DNA from: Rhynchonema sp. JSB1_4
Lineage: Eukaryota; Nematoda; Chromadorea; Monhysterida; Xyalidae
Assembly (NCBI GenBank): GCA_030248065.1
Contig: JASAMV010004750.1
Coordinates: 1-64,000 of the forward strand
Length of the DNA: 64,000 bases
Direction of reading: 5' to 3'
In this document: one piece after another, positions 35,441 to 48,004 of the stretch
Layout: every line of letters starts with the position of its first letter
How positions within the stretch are numbered: position 1 is the first letter of the stretch
The notes under the pieces: model-generated
What the model was told of the DNA's origin: nothing
What the model saw: only the letters and a program-made list of their open reading frames with translations
Databases searched by the model: none
Made by a program: the position numbers and the translations under genes

Positions 35441-36176
35441 GGTTTTTTAAAAAAAAAAATTTTTTTTTTTATTAAAAAAAAAATTTTTTTTTTAAAAAAA
35501 AAAAATTCGTTCCAAAAGTTAAAAAAAAAATTTTTTTTTTATTATTTCAAAATTCGAAAATTTCTCTATTTTTTTGCTCTAAAAGTGCTATTTTTTGCAT
35601 AAAAATTGCTACTGTTAACATCACCCGACCCTACCATGGGTGTATTGGGTGCCATAATCGTTGTTTTGTGGCATCTAGACATAGTGCACACACTCACATG
35701 GCCTCTCATATGATTACACATGTACATGTGACTGGGTGGGCATGCATTTATCCATGCAACAGACCCGAAAGCAGTGATTCGGTGTGATATTCACTCTATA
35801 TTTACACTGTTTGTCACATATTTGCATTGGTCGTGTACCAAGATGCAATAGTTTCACCCAAATTTACCGTCTTGAGTGTCACAAAGCCACACCAAGGCAC
35901 CCACACCACGTGGAGGAAGTGTACGGGTGTGTACCTGACTACTGTTGGTACTCATTGACCATTGCTTAGTATTGTTTTCGTGTCGTGAGTGCTTTATATG
36001 CACTTACCACACGTTATGGAAGAAAAATGCCACTATTTTTTGCTTTAGCGCTCATTTTTTTTCGTTTCTGGCAGTTTTTGGCTGGAATAAAAAAATTTTT
36101 TTTTTAATTAAAAAAAAAATTTTTTTTTAAAAAAAAAAATGGGGTTTGAATAAAAAAATTTTTTTATTAACCACTG
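35437..36176 (+). mobile_element. hAT-like MITE family 1, copy 2, inserted in the tRNA-like gene
   Basis: 740 bp. Ends CAGTGGTTTTTT and TTATTAACCACTG, with perfect 8-bp duplications CTTCCGGG (35429-35436 and 36177-36184). The core is almost identical to copy 1. The duplicated 8 bp belong to the tRNA T-stem and acceptor strand. Confidence 0.95.
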
Positions 36177-37639
36177 CTTCCGGGAGCATTACGTTTGGTG
36201 TGGCGGCTCAGAGTTCACACCAGCTTTTGCATGCGTCGAAAGCACACATTACTCTGTCCAAACAAAATCGTCTTTACCCTGCCGTGGTAGAATCGACCGT
36301 GCAGTATCAGTTGTGCAGCATGTGTTTGGTTTCAAGTTTCTGTCTGAGCTTCAGTTTCTGCCGACCAGTGCGTATGTATTGGCCACGTAGTTGAGAACCT
36401 ACATCAAACACGAGCTGGTTTCATGTAATCGTACAAAAATCACCACAAAGTTCGTCGGCAGTAGTGCACAGCCGGGTCGGCGAGGCCACAGCCAGCGCAC
36501 ACACTGAGCTCACAAAGAGTGTTGTGCAGCGCGATTGGGCGCCCTGCCGCAGACGGTCGGTGCAATCATGTAATCGTCAATGCGATTGCACCATATGGCC
36601 GTGTAATCAAACTAGGAACGCTTTAAAAGTTCCACCATATATGCACTACTTATAGTGGCTCTGCCCTCGCTGTATATGTACAGATGTGACGAAAATGAGT
36701 TTACACGCAGTGCTGTCAGATCCCAGCAATGAGACCTTCTGGTGGAGCTTGGTCTCTCTGCGAAAGCAGGGCGATACAGACCAACATGGCCACACTTAAA
36801 GGGTGTGTCTGACGGCTCCTAACGCCATGTTTTTTTTGGGTGGAATTGAAAGATGCCCCCGAAAGGCCACCGTGTGCAAAAAAAACCGTGTCTTCTGACT
36901 CGCTAGATCGCGAAATCTTGAGGGTTACTTTTCGAATAAAATCAATTTCCGGACACAAATTCGGTCCGTCACTAAATGCAACCGGACCGAGACATGAAGT
37001 TCATATGAATTATTTTTGCACTGGTTTTCTTCGGCGATTGCTGTTGGAACTTTTCTTTTTCTTGTTTTTTTATTGGAAATATGGTTGCTTGTTAAATTTT
37101 TAACGCTTTTTCAGACGCAAGATTGCAACAGAACTCCACCGCATTCGCCGTATCTGCGTCTTTTGGCCGTTGCTTTGTTGTGCAGCAGAGGTCAAGGAAG
37201 GAACCAGTGTCGTTCCTGGTCCGGCGTCCGGCGCGGCAGTTAGTTAGCTTTCTCATTTTTTCGGAGTGACGGTTGGTGCACCTCCCTGGGAGGGGGAAGG
37301 GGGAGACCCAAAATCAGGAAAAAGTCATTTTTGTGAAGTCGAAAATTTGACCTATTTTTACCCCTTTTTGGAAAAAAATCTCCATAATTTTGCCTGTATT
37401 TTGTATAGCGACTAACTGAAAAAAACCGGTTTTTTTCGGGAAAAAGCGGAAAAACCGTTTTTTTCGGAGCCCGGTAGTTTTCGAAAATAAATTACCCGAA
37501 AAATTACCGGGAATTTATTTTTCCGAGAAAATGGTTATTTGGTCTGAAATTGACGAAAGACAAAAATTGAGGCGGTTAGTGTACCTGGTAGCAGTGTAGT
37601 AGTGGTATGGGGGATGGAGGGGGATTCCCCCTAAGGGGT

Positions 37640-38010
37640 AGGTGCCTTGCAACCACCCCTTGGGGGATGGGGGAAGGGTAGGTACCTTGCAACCATCCCG
37701 GAGGGTACCTTGCTGCAACCATCAAAGTATGGTTTTCATAGGCAGAAATGGGTATTTTTCGATCTTAAAACGCCAAAAATCGCGCGTTCCGCGCGCAAAT
37801 CTCCATGTAATAGCTATTTTGGGCAAATTTTCGGCCAAAATGCAAAAAGTACCAATTTTTTGGCCAATTTTGCAGTATAATGCATGCAAAAAAAACCCTT
37901 TTTCGGACCCTAGGGGTACCTTGCAACCTTCCGGAGGCTGGGTAGGGGGTACCTTGTAGCCATCTGGATCCACCCCCCCCCCAAGGGTACCTTGCAACCA
38001 TTTGCCTGCC
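37640..38010. repeat. Minisatellite-like GGTACCTTGCAACCATCC repeats
   Basis: Units with GGTACCTTG(CA/TAG)CCAT recur at about 37,678, 37,705, 37,914, 37,949 and 37,984. They are interspersed with an AT-rich spacer related to 31,350-31,470. Located inside the foldback element. Confidence 0.65.
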
Positions 38011-38324
38011 ACTACACTGCTCGGGGGTACACTATCTCCCCCTCCGAAAAAAACGGAGGGTCCGCTATCTCCCCCTCCGGACCAGTTTTTGCCTCAATTT
38101 TTGCCTAAAATCGGCATTTTTAGGCCTAAAATGGGCATTTTTAGGCCTAAAATAGGTGATTTTTAGGTCAATGATGTCAAAAATTTTCTACCTCAAAAAG
38201 TGACTTTTCCTGAACTTGGGTCTTCCTCTCCTTCCCCCCAGCGAGGAACACTAACCGCCGCATGGAAAAAAGGGATAGGCACAGGGTAGTACTTGGGGCG
38301 GGGTGGGGGTCCCCTCAAATTCAT

Positions 38325-38690
38325 CTATCTATCGTCAACACTTTTTGACTTCATCAATCTATCATCAACACTTGTGGGCAAATCTATCTATCGTCTACAC
38401 ATTCTGGGAACAATCTATCTATCGTCAACAACAATCGACACCAAAATGGATATTTTTGACTCAAAATGGCTCGCGGATTTAGTACATCTAAGTACATTTT
38501 CATTCGTATTTACTCCCTATTACCTACTGAATGCACTATACTTTACCTACCTTGATTTTTGGCTACCCCACATTCTATCTATTGTCAACAAGTTTGGGTC
38601 GACCCCCAAATTTCGGACTTTGGTCATCTATCTATCGTCAACACATTTCAGGTCCCAATCTATCTATCGTCAACACCCTGACCAAGTACT
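38325..38690. repeat. Minisatellite ATCTATCTATCGTCAACAC
   Basis: About eight interspersed copies of the ~20-bp unit ATCTATC(T)ATCGTCAACAC with variable spacers, inside the foldback element centre. Confidence 0.8.
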
Positions 38691-39144
38691 CCACTGGGCC
38701 GAACTCGGTGGTTGCGGGCCGCCAGGCCTGGTCGGCCGACACCTCTGCTGCACAAACAAAGCAACGGCCAAAAGACGCAAACACGGCGGATGCGGTGGAA
38801 TTCTGCTGCAATCTTGAATAGAACGATCGTAAAACCATCTGAAAAAGCGTTCAAATTAACAAACAACCATATTTCCAATGGAAAACAGCAAAAAGAAAAT
38901 TTCCAACAGCAATGGCAGAAGAAAACCAGTGCAAAAATAATTCATATGAACTTCATGTCTCGGACCGGATGCATTTAGTGACGGACCGAATTTGTGTCCG
39001 GAAATTGATTTTATTCGAAAAGTAACCCTCAAGATTTCGCGATTTAGCGAGTTAGAAGACACGGTTTTTTGCACACGGCGGCCTTTCGGGGGCATCTTTC
39101 AATTCCACCCAAAACATGGGGTTAGGAGACGTTAGACACACCCA

Positions 39145-39560
39145 TTAATTCTTCTAATTTTCTGATCATTCTTTGTTCTCTTTCATCTGTTATTGGATTT
39201 TTCTCGTTCTTCAGTCTTTGCACCGCTGCAAGGTTGTCTGAGAAGAGATAAACAGTCGGAGGTTGGTCAGGGTTCTCGGGTATTCGGTTGTCTAACAGTG
39301 CTTTTGCAGCACAGTGTATGACATTTAATTCAGCTGTGTATGCTGTGGCAATGCTCCCAGCTGCAAAGCTAAACTCTTCAGACGCGTTGTTTGATACGAT
39401 TAACACTCCAGATCCCCCATTCGTTTGAGAACTTAACGTTAATCCGTCGGCGTAAATCTCGATGTCTGGATTAGGTAGGCTTGCTCTTGCTTGTTTGAAT
39501 GCTATCTTGGCCTTTTGGACATCAGAGGTTGGGGGTGGGGCATTCCTTCGATGGAATCAA
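39145..39560 (-). pseudogene. LINE-type retrotransposon RNase H remnant
   Basis: Minus-strand reading frame with the RNase H signature: IEIYADGLT (first Asp), GGSGVLIVSN, then TAYTAELNVIHCAA (catalytic Glu) and YLFSDNLAAVQRL (catalytic Asp). This arrangement is typical of RNase H domains of I/Jockey-like non-LTR elements. A stop codon lies upstream of the domain and no reverse transcriptase is visible. The 3' side is cut by the foldback element at TTAA (39145). On the far side (36796 leftward) the frame stays open for about 30 codons. Confidence 0.75.
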
Positions 39561-39721
39561 TTATTGTTATGTTTTCCAACTTCGATATCCATGGCTCGCT
39601 TCTTCCTACAGTTTATTTACATAATACAACTCCGCCGTGGTCTTATGCCTTACCATGCCTGCTCACCAGGATACATACCTTGCTGACCAACATGCACTTG
39701 CGTCCCAGGTACTTAGGCTTA

Positions 39722-39947
39722 GGGTGGAATTTTAGAAACGGTGTAAAGGTCAGTTGGGCGTAAAGGTCGATATAAAGTTCGGTCGAAAGCTCGGTCGGCG
39801 TAGCTCGGTGTAAACGTGAAACATTGCCTGTTATTAACGTGGAATGTTTCAAGTTTACACCTAGGTCTATCACACTGAGCTGTCGACCGAGCTTTCCACC
39901 GACCTTTACACCCAACTGACCTTTACACCGTTTCGCAAATATCACCC
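39722..39947 (+). mobile_element. MITE family GGGTGATATTT, 226-bp copy
   Basis: 226-bp foldback with GGGTG/CACCC ends flanked by TTA on both sides (39719-39721, 39948-39950). TGAAACATT (39817) and AATGTTTCA (39843) are mirror-placed about the exact centre. Confidence 0.88.
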
Positions 39948-40539
39948 TTAGGCTTTCGCCTAACCATCAGACTGGAGTCTGCTAACCAGGATAACGTCCA
40001 GCCTCTGCTTGCTGACCAGGTCAACGTCCGGCCCGCCCATGCTTAACCATTGCTGACTAGGTACAGTGGGTATACTACTGTACCCAATGTTCACCAGGCT
40101 TCTGCACACCAACTGCCCAACCACCTACTAGGCTTCTGCGACCTACGTGTACTAGTTCTTAACTGTACCCGGGGCTTCCATGTGCCAACGGTACTGGTGT
40201 CCAGCCGTTTAGTGGGCCTCGCTGCCCTGATGGACCTAGATTTTAGGCTGCCAAAAATACCTGGAGGGACTTAGACATTGACCACGAGCTGGAACACTGT
40301 GTAGACGGTCGCAAGCAGCTGAGAGTGCCTGGATTAACCTAGGCATTCCAAAGGTGTGGAAAGGCGTTGAGAGGTCTGGAAAGCGAGAAATTCGCATGTC
40401 AGTCTGTTTTGTCAGTCTGTTTCGTCAGTCTGTCGTTCTCAGTGGTTAAGGATTTCAACATAATAGTCTTTCCTTATTATATTGGCCCAAACACCCACTC
40501 AACGTGCGATCCAGTTGCTCCTAGCTAAGGTCGAAATTG

Positions 40540-40690
40540 TGCGATTCACCTTGACAATGCAAAGAAAGAGAAATCAGACACCACGTAAAAAGCCGGCGCA
40601 CGAAACAATGTTTCAGGCTTCTGGTGACGTTGGCAGCGTGCATGTCACGTGTGATTTCTCTATCTTTGCATTTTCAAGGGGAGTCGTGGA
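40540..40690. repeat. Foldback with AATGTTTCA at its centre (also 44870-45020)
   Basis: Arms TTGACAATGCAAAGAAAGAG and a complementary CTTTGCATT block. AATGTTTCA sits at 40607-40615, the centre. The same hairpin is present in duplication unit 2, with the motif at 44948. Confidence 0.7.
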
Positions 40691-40973
40691 CTTTCGCCCT
40701 TAGCCAGGAGTTGGCTTACAACGTTGACACGGCTTCGTTTGACTCGCATAAAAAGGAAATACTGTACTATAGCGGAGGAAAAAGTCCAAGAAAAAAAGGA
40801 AAAGTCCATGTTCGGCGGCATTTTATGATTGTCATCATCATTTTCAAACACGAAATTTAAAAAAAAATCAAGACTTTTCAATCCATGAGGGGCCCAACCC
40901 GGCACGTTTTGCGTCAAAGGTCCAAGCACAAACCACTAGCCAAGCGGCCGATACAGACAACCCTGCTAAACGG

Positions 40974-40983
40974 TATATATAAA
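40974..40983 (+). promoter_or_regulatory. Possible TATA box upstream of the unit 1 gene
   Basis: TATATATAAA followed by a GC-richer stretch. Conserved in unit 2 at 45311-45320. It may drive the plus-strand exons downstream, but no transcription start can be confirmed from sequence alone. Confidence 0.35.
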
Positions 40984-42010
40984 CGTCTGCACTGTACTAG
41001 ACACGTGCGTGCTTGCTCAAACAGGCAGGCAAGTTGTGTGTGTGTGTGTGTGTGTGTGCTGTTTTTCAATTACAGTATGTGCATTGCACTTTGCACACAA
41101 GCCGGCCTAAAAACATCTATCAATCATCTAAACAAAATATTTACAACAAGTTCTGTGCATTTTACATGTAAATTTTCTTTGGCAATACCATACAGTGTTG
41201 AAGATAGGATCGTGCTCGTGTCAGTCTGTCGATGTCAGTCTCTTTTTGTTTTCGTACGCTGTAGTGCTATAGAAATCGACAGACTGACAAAACAGACTGA
41301 CATGAGAATTACTGCTGGCAAGCAGATCTGGAAAGGCATTTATATGCTTGTATGTGCGTGGGCCAGCAATTGCCTGCGACACAACTTTCCAGACTTAGAC
41401 ATTGGACTTTCTCTGTGTTCGGATTTTGCATGGCGTCCTCTAAAAGGAAATTACAGGTCAAACGAAGACAATTTCTGAAAAAAGGGTTTATCAACTGCAT
41501 GTGCAGGGTGACCAAGATAGGAACGCAACCCATTTGGTGCACTCTTTCACGTTGGGTAAGTGGCTTGACACAAGTAGCGTGCCAGTCGAACGCAAAACTT
41601 CCATGTTTTTTTGGTTAGAACATCATATAGTAAATCTCCAAGCTGGAGTTATGCACAATAAAGGAGTGCGCAACGTGGTTGTGGTTATGCTGACGAGCAA
41701 AAAATCACAAATATTTACAGTACGGCCCAGAACTCCTGGTGTGTTAAGACAAAAAACCATGGAAGTTTAGCGTTCAACGGATAGTTACCATGCAAAGCCA
41801 GCTAAACGCAGCGAACGAGTTCGCCAAAAAGTTGCGTTGCTATCTCAGTCACCATGTATGCATGTATGTATGTATAGTGTTTTTTGGCAGTGTGATTGGC
41901 TTATCAATGGAACATGTGAACTCAACAAGCAGACACCCACCACAATACACGAATCGTTGGTGAATATGAATACTCCTGAACGTTACCATCAATGCTCTGC
42001 CCTATTTCAG

Positions 42011-42468
42011 TCATTAAAATGTACGCCAACCGTCCAGTTTCGTCCGTGGGTGCCCCACACGTTGATTGGCCAATGCAAGCACCCAGTCATCAACCATCAA
42101 CACCCAATCTGCCTCGATTACAAGTGCCCAAAACGGGCAGTCCCCCATCGACCGTCGGTCAATCACAACAATCCGAGTTGAGCACACCCATCCCCCAGTC
42201 ACCATCGCAATACAAACTGACCATTGCACGCCACATTCTGTCATCAATGCTCATATCGATGCATCAGGATCAGGCCAATGACCAGGCGTTGCACAGTCCT
42301 CAATTCCAACATCAATTGGAGGCGTTGCTGGCGTTGACACAACAAGAGAAACAACGCGCGCCGCCCAGTCTCAGATACGGACCGAATGAGATCAACGCCA
42401 TTCGCATCGCACAACAACACAATCACATGATGATGAGGGAGGGAATGATATCAAAGTCTGGAATGTGA
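42011..42468 (+). CDS. Terminal exon of an unidentified low-complexity protein
   Basis: A CCTATTTCAG acceptor ends at 42,010. The frame is open to TGA at 42466-42468 (about 150 residues). Composition is Q, S, P and H rich, with a more ordered C-terminal part (YKLTIARHILSSMLISMHQD, HQLEALLALTQQEKQRAPP, LRYGPNEINAIRIAQQHN). It resembles scaffold or RNA-granule proteins in composition only, and I recognise no family. Comparison with the unit 2 copy shows mainly third-position changes (about nine synonymous against three amino-acid changes and one stop), evidence of past selection for protein. Upstream exons are not securely identified. A plausible ATG frame (MASSKRKLQVKRRQFLKK) begins near 41,430 but is frameshifted by one A in this unit. 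Confidence 0.6.
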
Positions 42469-42636
42469 TTCTCGCAAGCAGTGCTTCTAATTCAATACGT
42501 ATATAGTCTGGTTACGTGTTTCTGTGACCATGTGCTTGCACTATATATGTATATTTCCATGCGTATACATGTTCGGGTCTTCATAAATAGATCTAGTGCC
42601 ATGACAAATGTGTACCAGTGAGCGACTTTGGAGCAG

Positions 42637-43030
<394 letters not shown>

Positions 43031-43388
43031 CCTCACCCTGAGTGCGGGCCCGCAGTGATCACAGCGCCACACCTTGACTCGATTCACAATCAACAGTCGA
43101 TCTTTTATGATGCACAACAACTGTGCGCCTTCCGTTGGTTACTCAATACGGTCGTTGCTTATACGTACATGTAGGCATGTTGGTACCGAAAGGGTCGATG
43201 GGAGAATTCTTGGAAGCGTGTGCCCTGACAGAGCAAGGTGAAGATAGGAATAAACTGAGCATTCAGTGCTCTCCTCAACAAATGTTTTGATTGTGTGAAA
43301 TCCTGCAATGAGCATCAAACGCCTGAGAAACGCAAATACACTAACAAAAGGGACTTTTCTTCCAATCAAGTGGAAATTACAGATGATA

Positions 43389-43661
43389 TTGGTCGCACAA
43401 TGACCACATAAGAATATATCAAATGAATCCTGATTTTCACGTTCAGTCACTCTTAACCACTGTGCTATTTGTGATTCTCATAAAACATTTTCACCTGAAA
43501 ATAATCCAGCAGATCAACCACGTTGCCGCAGGTCTGAAACATTCTCGTTACAACGTGTTTTGTGTGCGATCGCGCAACGCAACGTCATTGCCCCGTTACT
43601 TTCCCTCTTTGCGATTCAGGAAAAAATTTGACTAATTCTTATAAAGTCTTTGTGCGACCAA
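43389..43661. mobile_element. TA-flanked MITE (TTGGTCGCACAATGAC family), copy 2
   Basis: 273 bp with TA on both sides. The second terminus is slightly degraded (TTTGTGCGACCAA). TGAAACATT is at 43535, close to the centre. The duplicated counterpart is at 47098-47370. Confidence 0.85.
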
Positions 43662-44294
43662 TACAAACAATCAATGCACGACAAGAAAAACCACGGGTTT
43701 TTACCGACGAAGAATTTTACCCTTTCGATCAATCTTCAATCGAAAGTTTCATCACATCCCTTTCCATCTCAACTAACTACAGCAACCCACCAAACTTGTC
43801 TACTGATCCTACCCACCACATCACTAACTTACCAAATTCCAATCGAGAGAGTAAAGAAAAGTACCAAATTAAAGTACCAAATTCCAATAGAGTAAAGAAA
43901 TTCAAGAGAAGATCCAAGATCAACTCAAATCCCTCGCGCAAACATGGCCGCCTGAAGCTTTGAAGCGTTGGAGCAATCTGATGTGGAGCGAAAGGAGCGC
44001 AATTGAATAGGACCATGAACTACTGAGATTGACTGCAAAAGCGCTGATAGTGATATGTCCTTTGCATCTATAAAAGCCTTAGCTTATGATCACCTAGGAG
44101 AAATCGCTCAGCTTTCTTTTCTTAGTCTTTGGATTTTGTGATCCCTCTTGTGTAATGATGATCATCATTGTTCGGAGCTCAGAATATAAAAAAATCAACT
44201 GGAACTAATAATGTAGATTTTTCGACTATGAAGGTACCTTTGTGTGCAGTTACTGTACATGTATGTGGTTTCTGTTGCTTGCAATACAACCGAC

Positions 44295-44402
44295 CAGGGT
44301 TGGGCAAAAAAACGACGGCGTTTCTTCTTAAAACACGACGTTTTTTTCAAAAAAAAACGCCTGGGTCGTTTTTCGTTTTTTTTAAATCCTGAATTTCCTT
44401 GA
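44295..44402. mobile_element. hAT-like MITE family 2, truncated at the duplication junction
   Basis: Starts CAGGGTTGGGCAAAAAA after CAACCGAC, as in the complete copy at 48005, and stops where unit 2 begins. Confidence 0.85.
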
Positions 44403-45699
44403 TTCACAATGGGTATACTACTGTACTCAATGTTCACCAGGCTTCTGCACACCAACTGCCCAACCACCTACTAGGCTCCTGCGACCTACGTGCATCAGTT
44501 GTTAACTGTACCCGGGGCTTCCCTGTGCCAACGGTACTGGTGTCCAGCCGTTTAGTGGGCCTCGCTGCCCTGATAGACCTAGATTTTAGGCGGCCAAAAA
44601 ATACCTGGATGGACTTAGACATTGACCACGAGCTGGAACACTGTGTAGACGGTCGCAAGCACCTGAGAGTGCCTGGGCATTCCAAAGGTGTGGAAAGGTG
44701 TTGAAAGGTCTGGAAAGCGAGAAATTCGCATGTCAGTCCGTTTTGTCAGTCTGTTTCGTCAGTCTGTCGTTCTCAGTGGTTAAGGATTTCAACACTATAG
44801 TCTTTCCTTATTATATTGGCCCAAACACCCACTCAACGTGCGATCCAGTTGCTCCTAGCTAAGGTCGAAATTGTGCGGTTCACCTTGACAATGCAAAGAA
44901 AGAGAAATCAGACGTCACACGCCACGTAAAAAGCCGGCGCACGAAACAATGTTTCAGGCTTCTCGTGACGTTGGCAGCGTGCATGTCACGTGTGATTTCT
45001 CTTTCTTTGCATTTTCAAGGGGAGTCGTGGACTTTCGCCCTTAGCCAGGAGTTGGCTTACAACGTTGACACGGCTTCCTTTGACTCGCATAAAAAGGAGA
45101 GGAGCAGAGGAAAAAAAGAACGGAAGTCCATGTTCGGCGGCATTTTATGATTGTCATCATTATTTTCAATTTTCATTTTCAATTTTTTTTCAATTTTCAA
45201 AAAATCAAAACTTTTCAATCCACGAGGGGCCAAACCAGGCACGTTTTGCGTCAAAGGTCCAAGCACAAACCACTGGCCAAGCGGCCGATGCAGACAACCC
45301 TGCCAGACGGTATATATAAACGTCTGCACTGTACTAAACACGTGCGTGCTTGCTCAAACAGGCAGGCAAGTTGTGTGTGTGTGCTGTTTTTCAATTATGT
45401 GCATAGCACTTTGCACACAAACCGGCCTAAACATATAAATCATCTAAACAAAATATTTACAACAAGTTCTGTGCATTTTACATGTAAATTTTCTTTGGCA
45501 ATACCATACAGTGCTGAAGATAGGATCCTGCTCATGTCAGCCTGTCGATGTCAGTCTCTTTTTGTTTTCGTGCGCTGTAGTGCTATAGAAATCGACAGAC
45601 TGACAAAACCGACTGACATGAGAATTACTGCTGGAAAGCAGATCTGGTAAGGCATTTATATGCTTGTATGTGCGTGGGCCAGCAACGTTCGGATTTTGC

Positions 45700-46254
45700 A
45701 TGGCGTCCTCTAAAAGGAAATTACAGGTGAAACGAAGACAATTTCTGAAAAAAAGGGTTTATCAACAGCATGTGCAGGGTGACCAAGATAGGAACGCAAC
45801 CCATTTGGTGCACCCTTTCACGTTGGGTAAGTGGCTTGACACAAGTAGCGTGCCAGTCGAACGCAAAACTTCCATGTTTTTTTGGTTAGAACATCATATA
45901 GTAAATCTCCAAGCTGGAGTTATGTACAATAAAGTGCCCAAAACGGGCAGTCCCCCATCGGGCGTCGGTCAATCACAACAATCCGAGTTGAGCACGCCCA
46001 TCCCCCAGTCACCATCGCAATACAAACTGACCATTGCACGCCACATTCTGTCATCAATGCTCATATCGATGCATCAGGATCACGCCAATGACCAAGCGCT
46101 GCACAGTCCTCAGTTCCAACACCAATTGGAGGCGTTGCTGGCGTTGACACAACAAGACAAACAACGCGCGCCGCCAAGTCTCAGATACGGACCGAATGAG
46201 ATCAACGCCATTCGCATTGCACAACAACATAATCACATGATGATGAGGGAGTGA
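45700..46254 (+). CDS. Rearranged copy of the unit 1 gene; in-frame fusion ORF (184 aa)
   Basis: ATG at 45,700 (MASSKRKLQVKRRQFLKK) opens a frame that runs through LGKWLDTSSVPVERKTSMFF and GVMYNK. A deletion then joins it in frame to the downstream low-complexity exon (KVPKTGSPPSG onward), ending at TGA with ...HMMMRE. In unit 1 the first part is shifted by one A and the two parts are 460 bp apart. The deletion also removed the splice acceptor seen in unit 1. It could be an expressed chimera or a pseudogene that happens to stay open. No family is recognised for either half. Confidence 0.4.
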   Translation: MASSKRKLQVKRRQFLKKRVYQQHVQGDQDRNATHLVHPFTLGKWLDTSSVPVERKTSMFFWLEHHIVNLQAGVMYNKVPKTGSPPSGVGQSQQSELSTPIPQSPSQYKLTIARHILSSMLISMHQDHANDQALHSPQFQHQLEALLALTQQDKQRAPPSLRYGPNEINAIRIAQQHNHMMMRE

Positions 46255-46373
46255 ATGATATCAAAGTTTGGAATGTGATTCTCGCAAGCAGTGCTTCTGA
46301 TTCAATACGTATATATTCTGGTTACGTGTTTCTGTAACCATGTGCTTGCAATGTGTATATTTCCATGCATATA

Positions 46374-46657
46374 TTGGTCGCACAATGACCATATGAGAAT
46401 CCATCCAAAACCACCTTGATCTTCAGGATTCTAAAGGTGAGCCACGCTTAACCACTGCGCTATTTGTATTTCTTACAAAACATTTTCATTTGAAAGCAAA
46501 CCAGCCAGTCAACCACGTTTTTAATCGCTGAAACATTTCGCTTACTGCATACTTTATGTGGGATTACACGTTGGCGCGCAATGTTAATTTGAATTTTCTG
46601 GCTTGTCAATTCAGGAAAAATTTTGGATGGATTCTCATATGGTCATTGTGCGACCAA
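46374..46657. mobile_element. TA-flanked MITE (TTGGTCGCACAATGAC family), copy 3, recent
   Basis: 284 bp, flanked by TA. Present in duplication unit 2 but absent from the matching position in unit 1 (gtatacatg near 42,560), so it inserted after the duplication. TGAAACATT is at 46529, near the centre. Confidence 0.93.
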
Positions 46658-46733
46658 TACATGTTCGGGTCTTCATAGATAGATCTTGTGCAATGACAAA
46701 TGTGTACCAGCCAGTGAGCGACTTTGGGGCAGT

Positions 46734-47031
<298 letters not shown>

Positions 47032-47097
47032 GAGTGGGGGCCCGCAGTGATCACAGCGCCACACCTTGACTCGATCAAGTGGAAATTACAGATGATA

Positions 47098-47370
47098 TTG
47101 GTCGCACAATGACCACATAAGAATTCATCAAATGAATCCTGATTTTCACGTTCAGTCACTCTTAACCACTGTGCTATTTGTGAGTCTCACAAAACATTTT
47201 CACCTGAAAATAATCCAGCAGATCAACCACGTTGCCGCAGGTCTGAAACATTCTCGTTACAACGTGTTTTGTGTGCGATCGCGCAACGCAACGTCACTGC
47301 CACGTCACTTTCCCTCTTTGCGATTCAGGAAAAAATTTGACTAATTCTTATAAAGTCTTTGTGCGACCAA
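47098..47370. mobile_element. TA-flanked MITE (TTGGTCGCACAATGAC family), copy 4
   Basis: Unit 2 counterpart of 43389-43661, copied by the segmental duplication. TGAAACATT is at 47244. Confidence 0.85.
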
Positions 47371-48004
47371 TACAAACAATCAATGCACGACAAGAAAAAC
47401 CACGGGTTTTTACCGACGAAGAATTTTACCCTTTCGATCAATCTTCAATCGAAAGTTTCATCACATCCCTTTCCATCTCAACTAACTACAGCAACCCACC
47501 AAACTTGTCTACTGATCCTACCCACCACATCACTAACTTACCAAATTCCAATCGAGAGAGTAAAGAAAAGTACCAAATTAAAGTACCAAATTCCAATAGA
47601 GTAAAGAAATTCAAGAGAAGATCCAAGATCAACTCAAATCCCTCGCGCAAACATGGCCGCCTGAAGCTTTGAAGCGTTGGAGCAATCTGATGTGGAGCGA
47701 AAGGAGCGCAATTGAATAGGACCATGAACTACTGAGATTGACTGCAAAAACGCTGATAGTGATATGTCCTTTGCATCTATAAACGCCTTTAGCTTATGAT
47801 CACCTAGGAGAAATCGCTCAGCTTTCTTTTCTTAGTCATTGGATTTTGTGATCCCTCTTGTGTAATGATGATCATCATTGTTCGGAGCTCAGAATATAAA
47901 AAAATCAACTGGAACTAATAATGTAGATTTTTCGACTATGAAGGTACCTTTGTGTGCAGTTACTGTACATGTATGTGGTTTCTGTTGCTTGCAATACAAC
48001 CGAC

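Larger units (their letters stand above)
36800..39144. mobile_element. 2.3-kb foldback element with ~450-bp inverted arms and TTAA flanks
   Basis: Termini GGGTGTGTCT and AGACACACCC, flanked by TTAA on both sides (36796-36799 and 39145-39148). The arms are ~450 bp and match in reverse from 36800 to ~37240 and 39144 to ~38690. The centre (37.3-38.7 kb) holds two minisatellites and no transposase. A TTAA target is used by piggyBac-like elements, but the GGGTG terminus is not the usual CCC form. It interrupts a LINE RNase H remnant. Confidence 0.85.

Noticed and set aside
35402..36130. Lys/Phe/Ile-rich open frames
   Set aside because: A/T homopolymer blocks of hAT-like MITE family 1.
38325..38690. 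Possible CRISPR-like array of ~20-bp repeats with spacers
   Set aside because: Eukaryotic context. Repeats are imperfect and spacers vary from none to over 100 bp, so this is a minisatellite.
38293..38817. 174-codon frame with LSST repeats
   Set aside because: Encoded by the ATCTATCTATCGTCAACAC minisatellite inside the foldback element.
40885..41478. 197-codon plus-strand frame near a TATA-like sequence
   Set aside because: The frame is not preserved in duplication unit 2, composition is poor, and it crosses a GT repeat.
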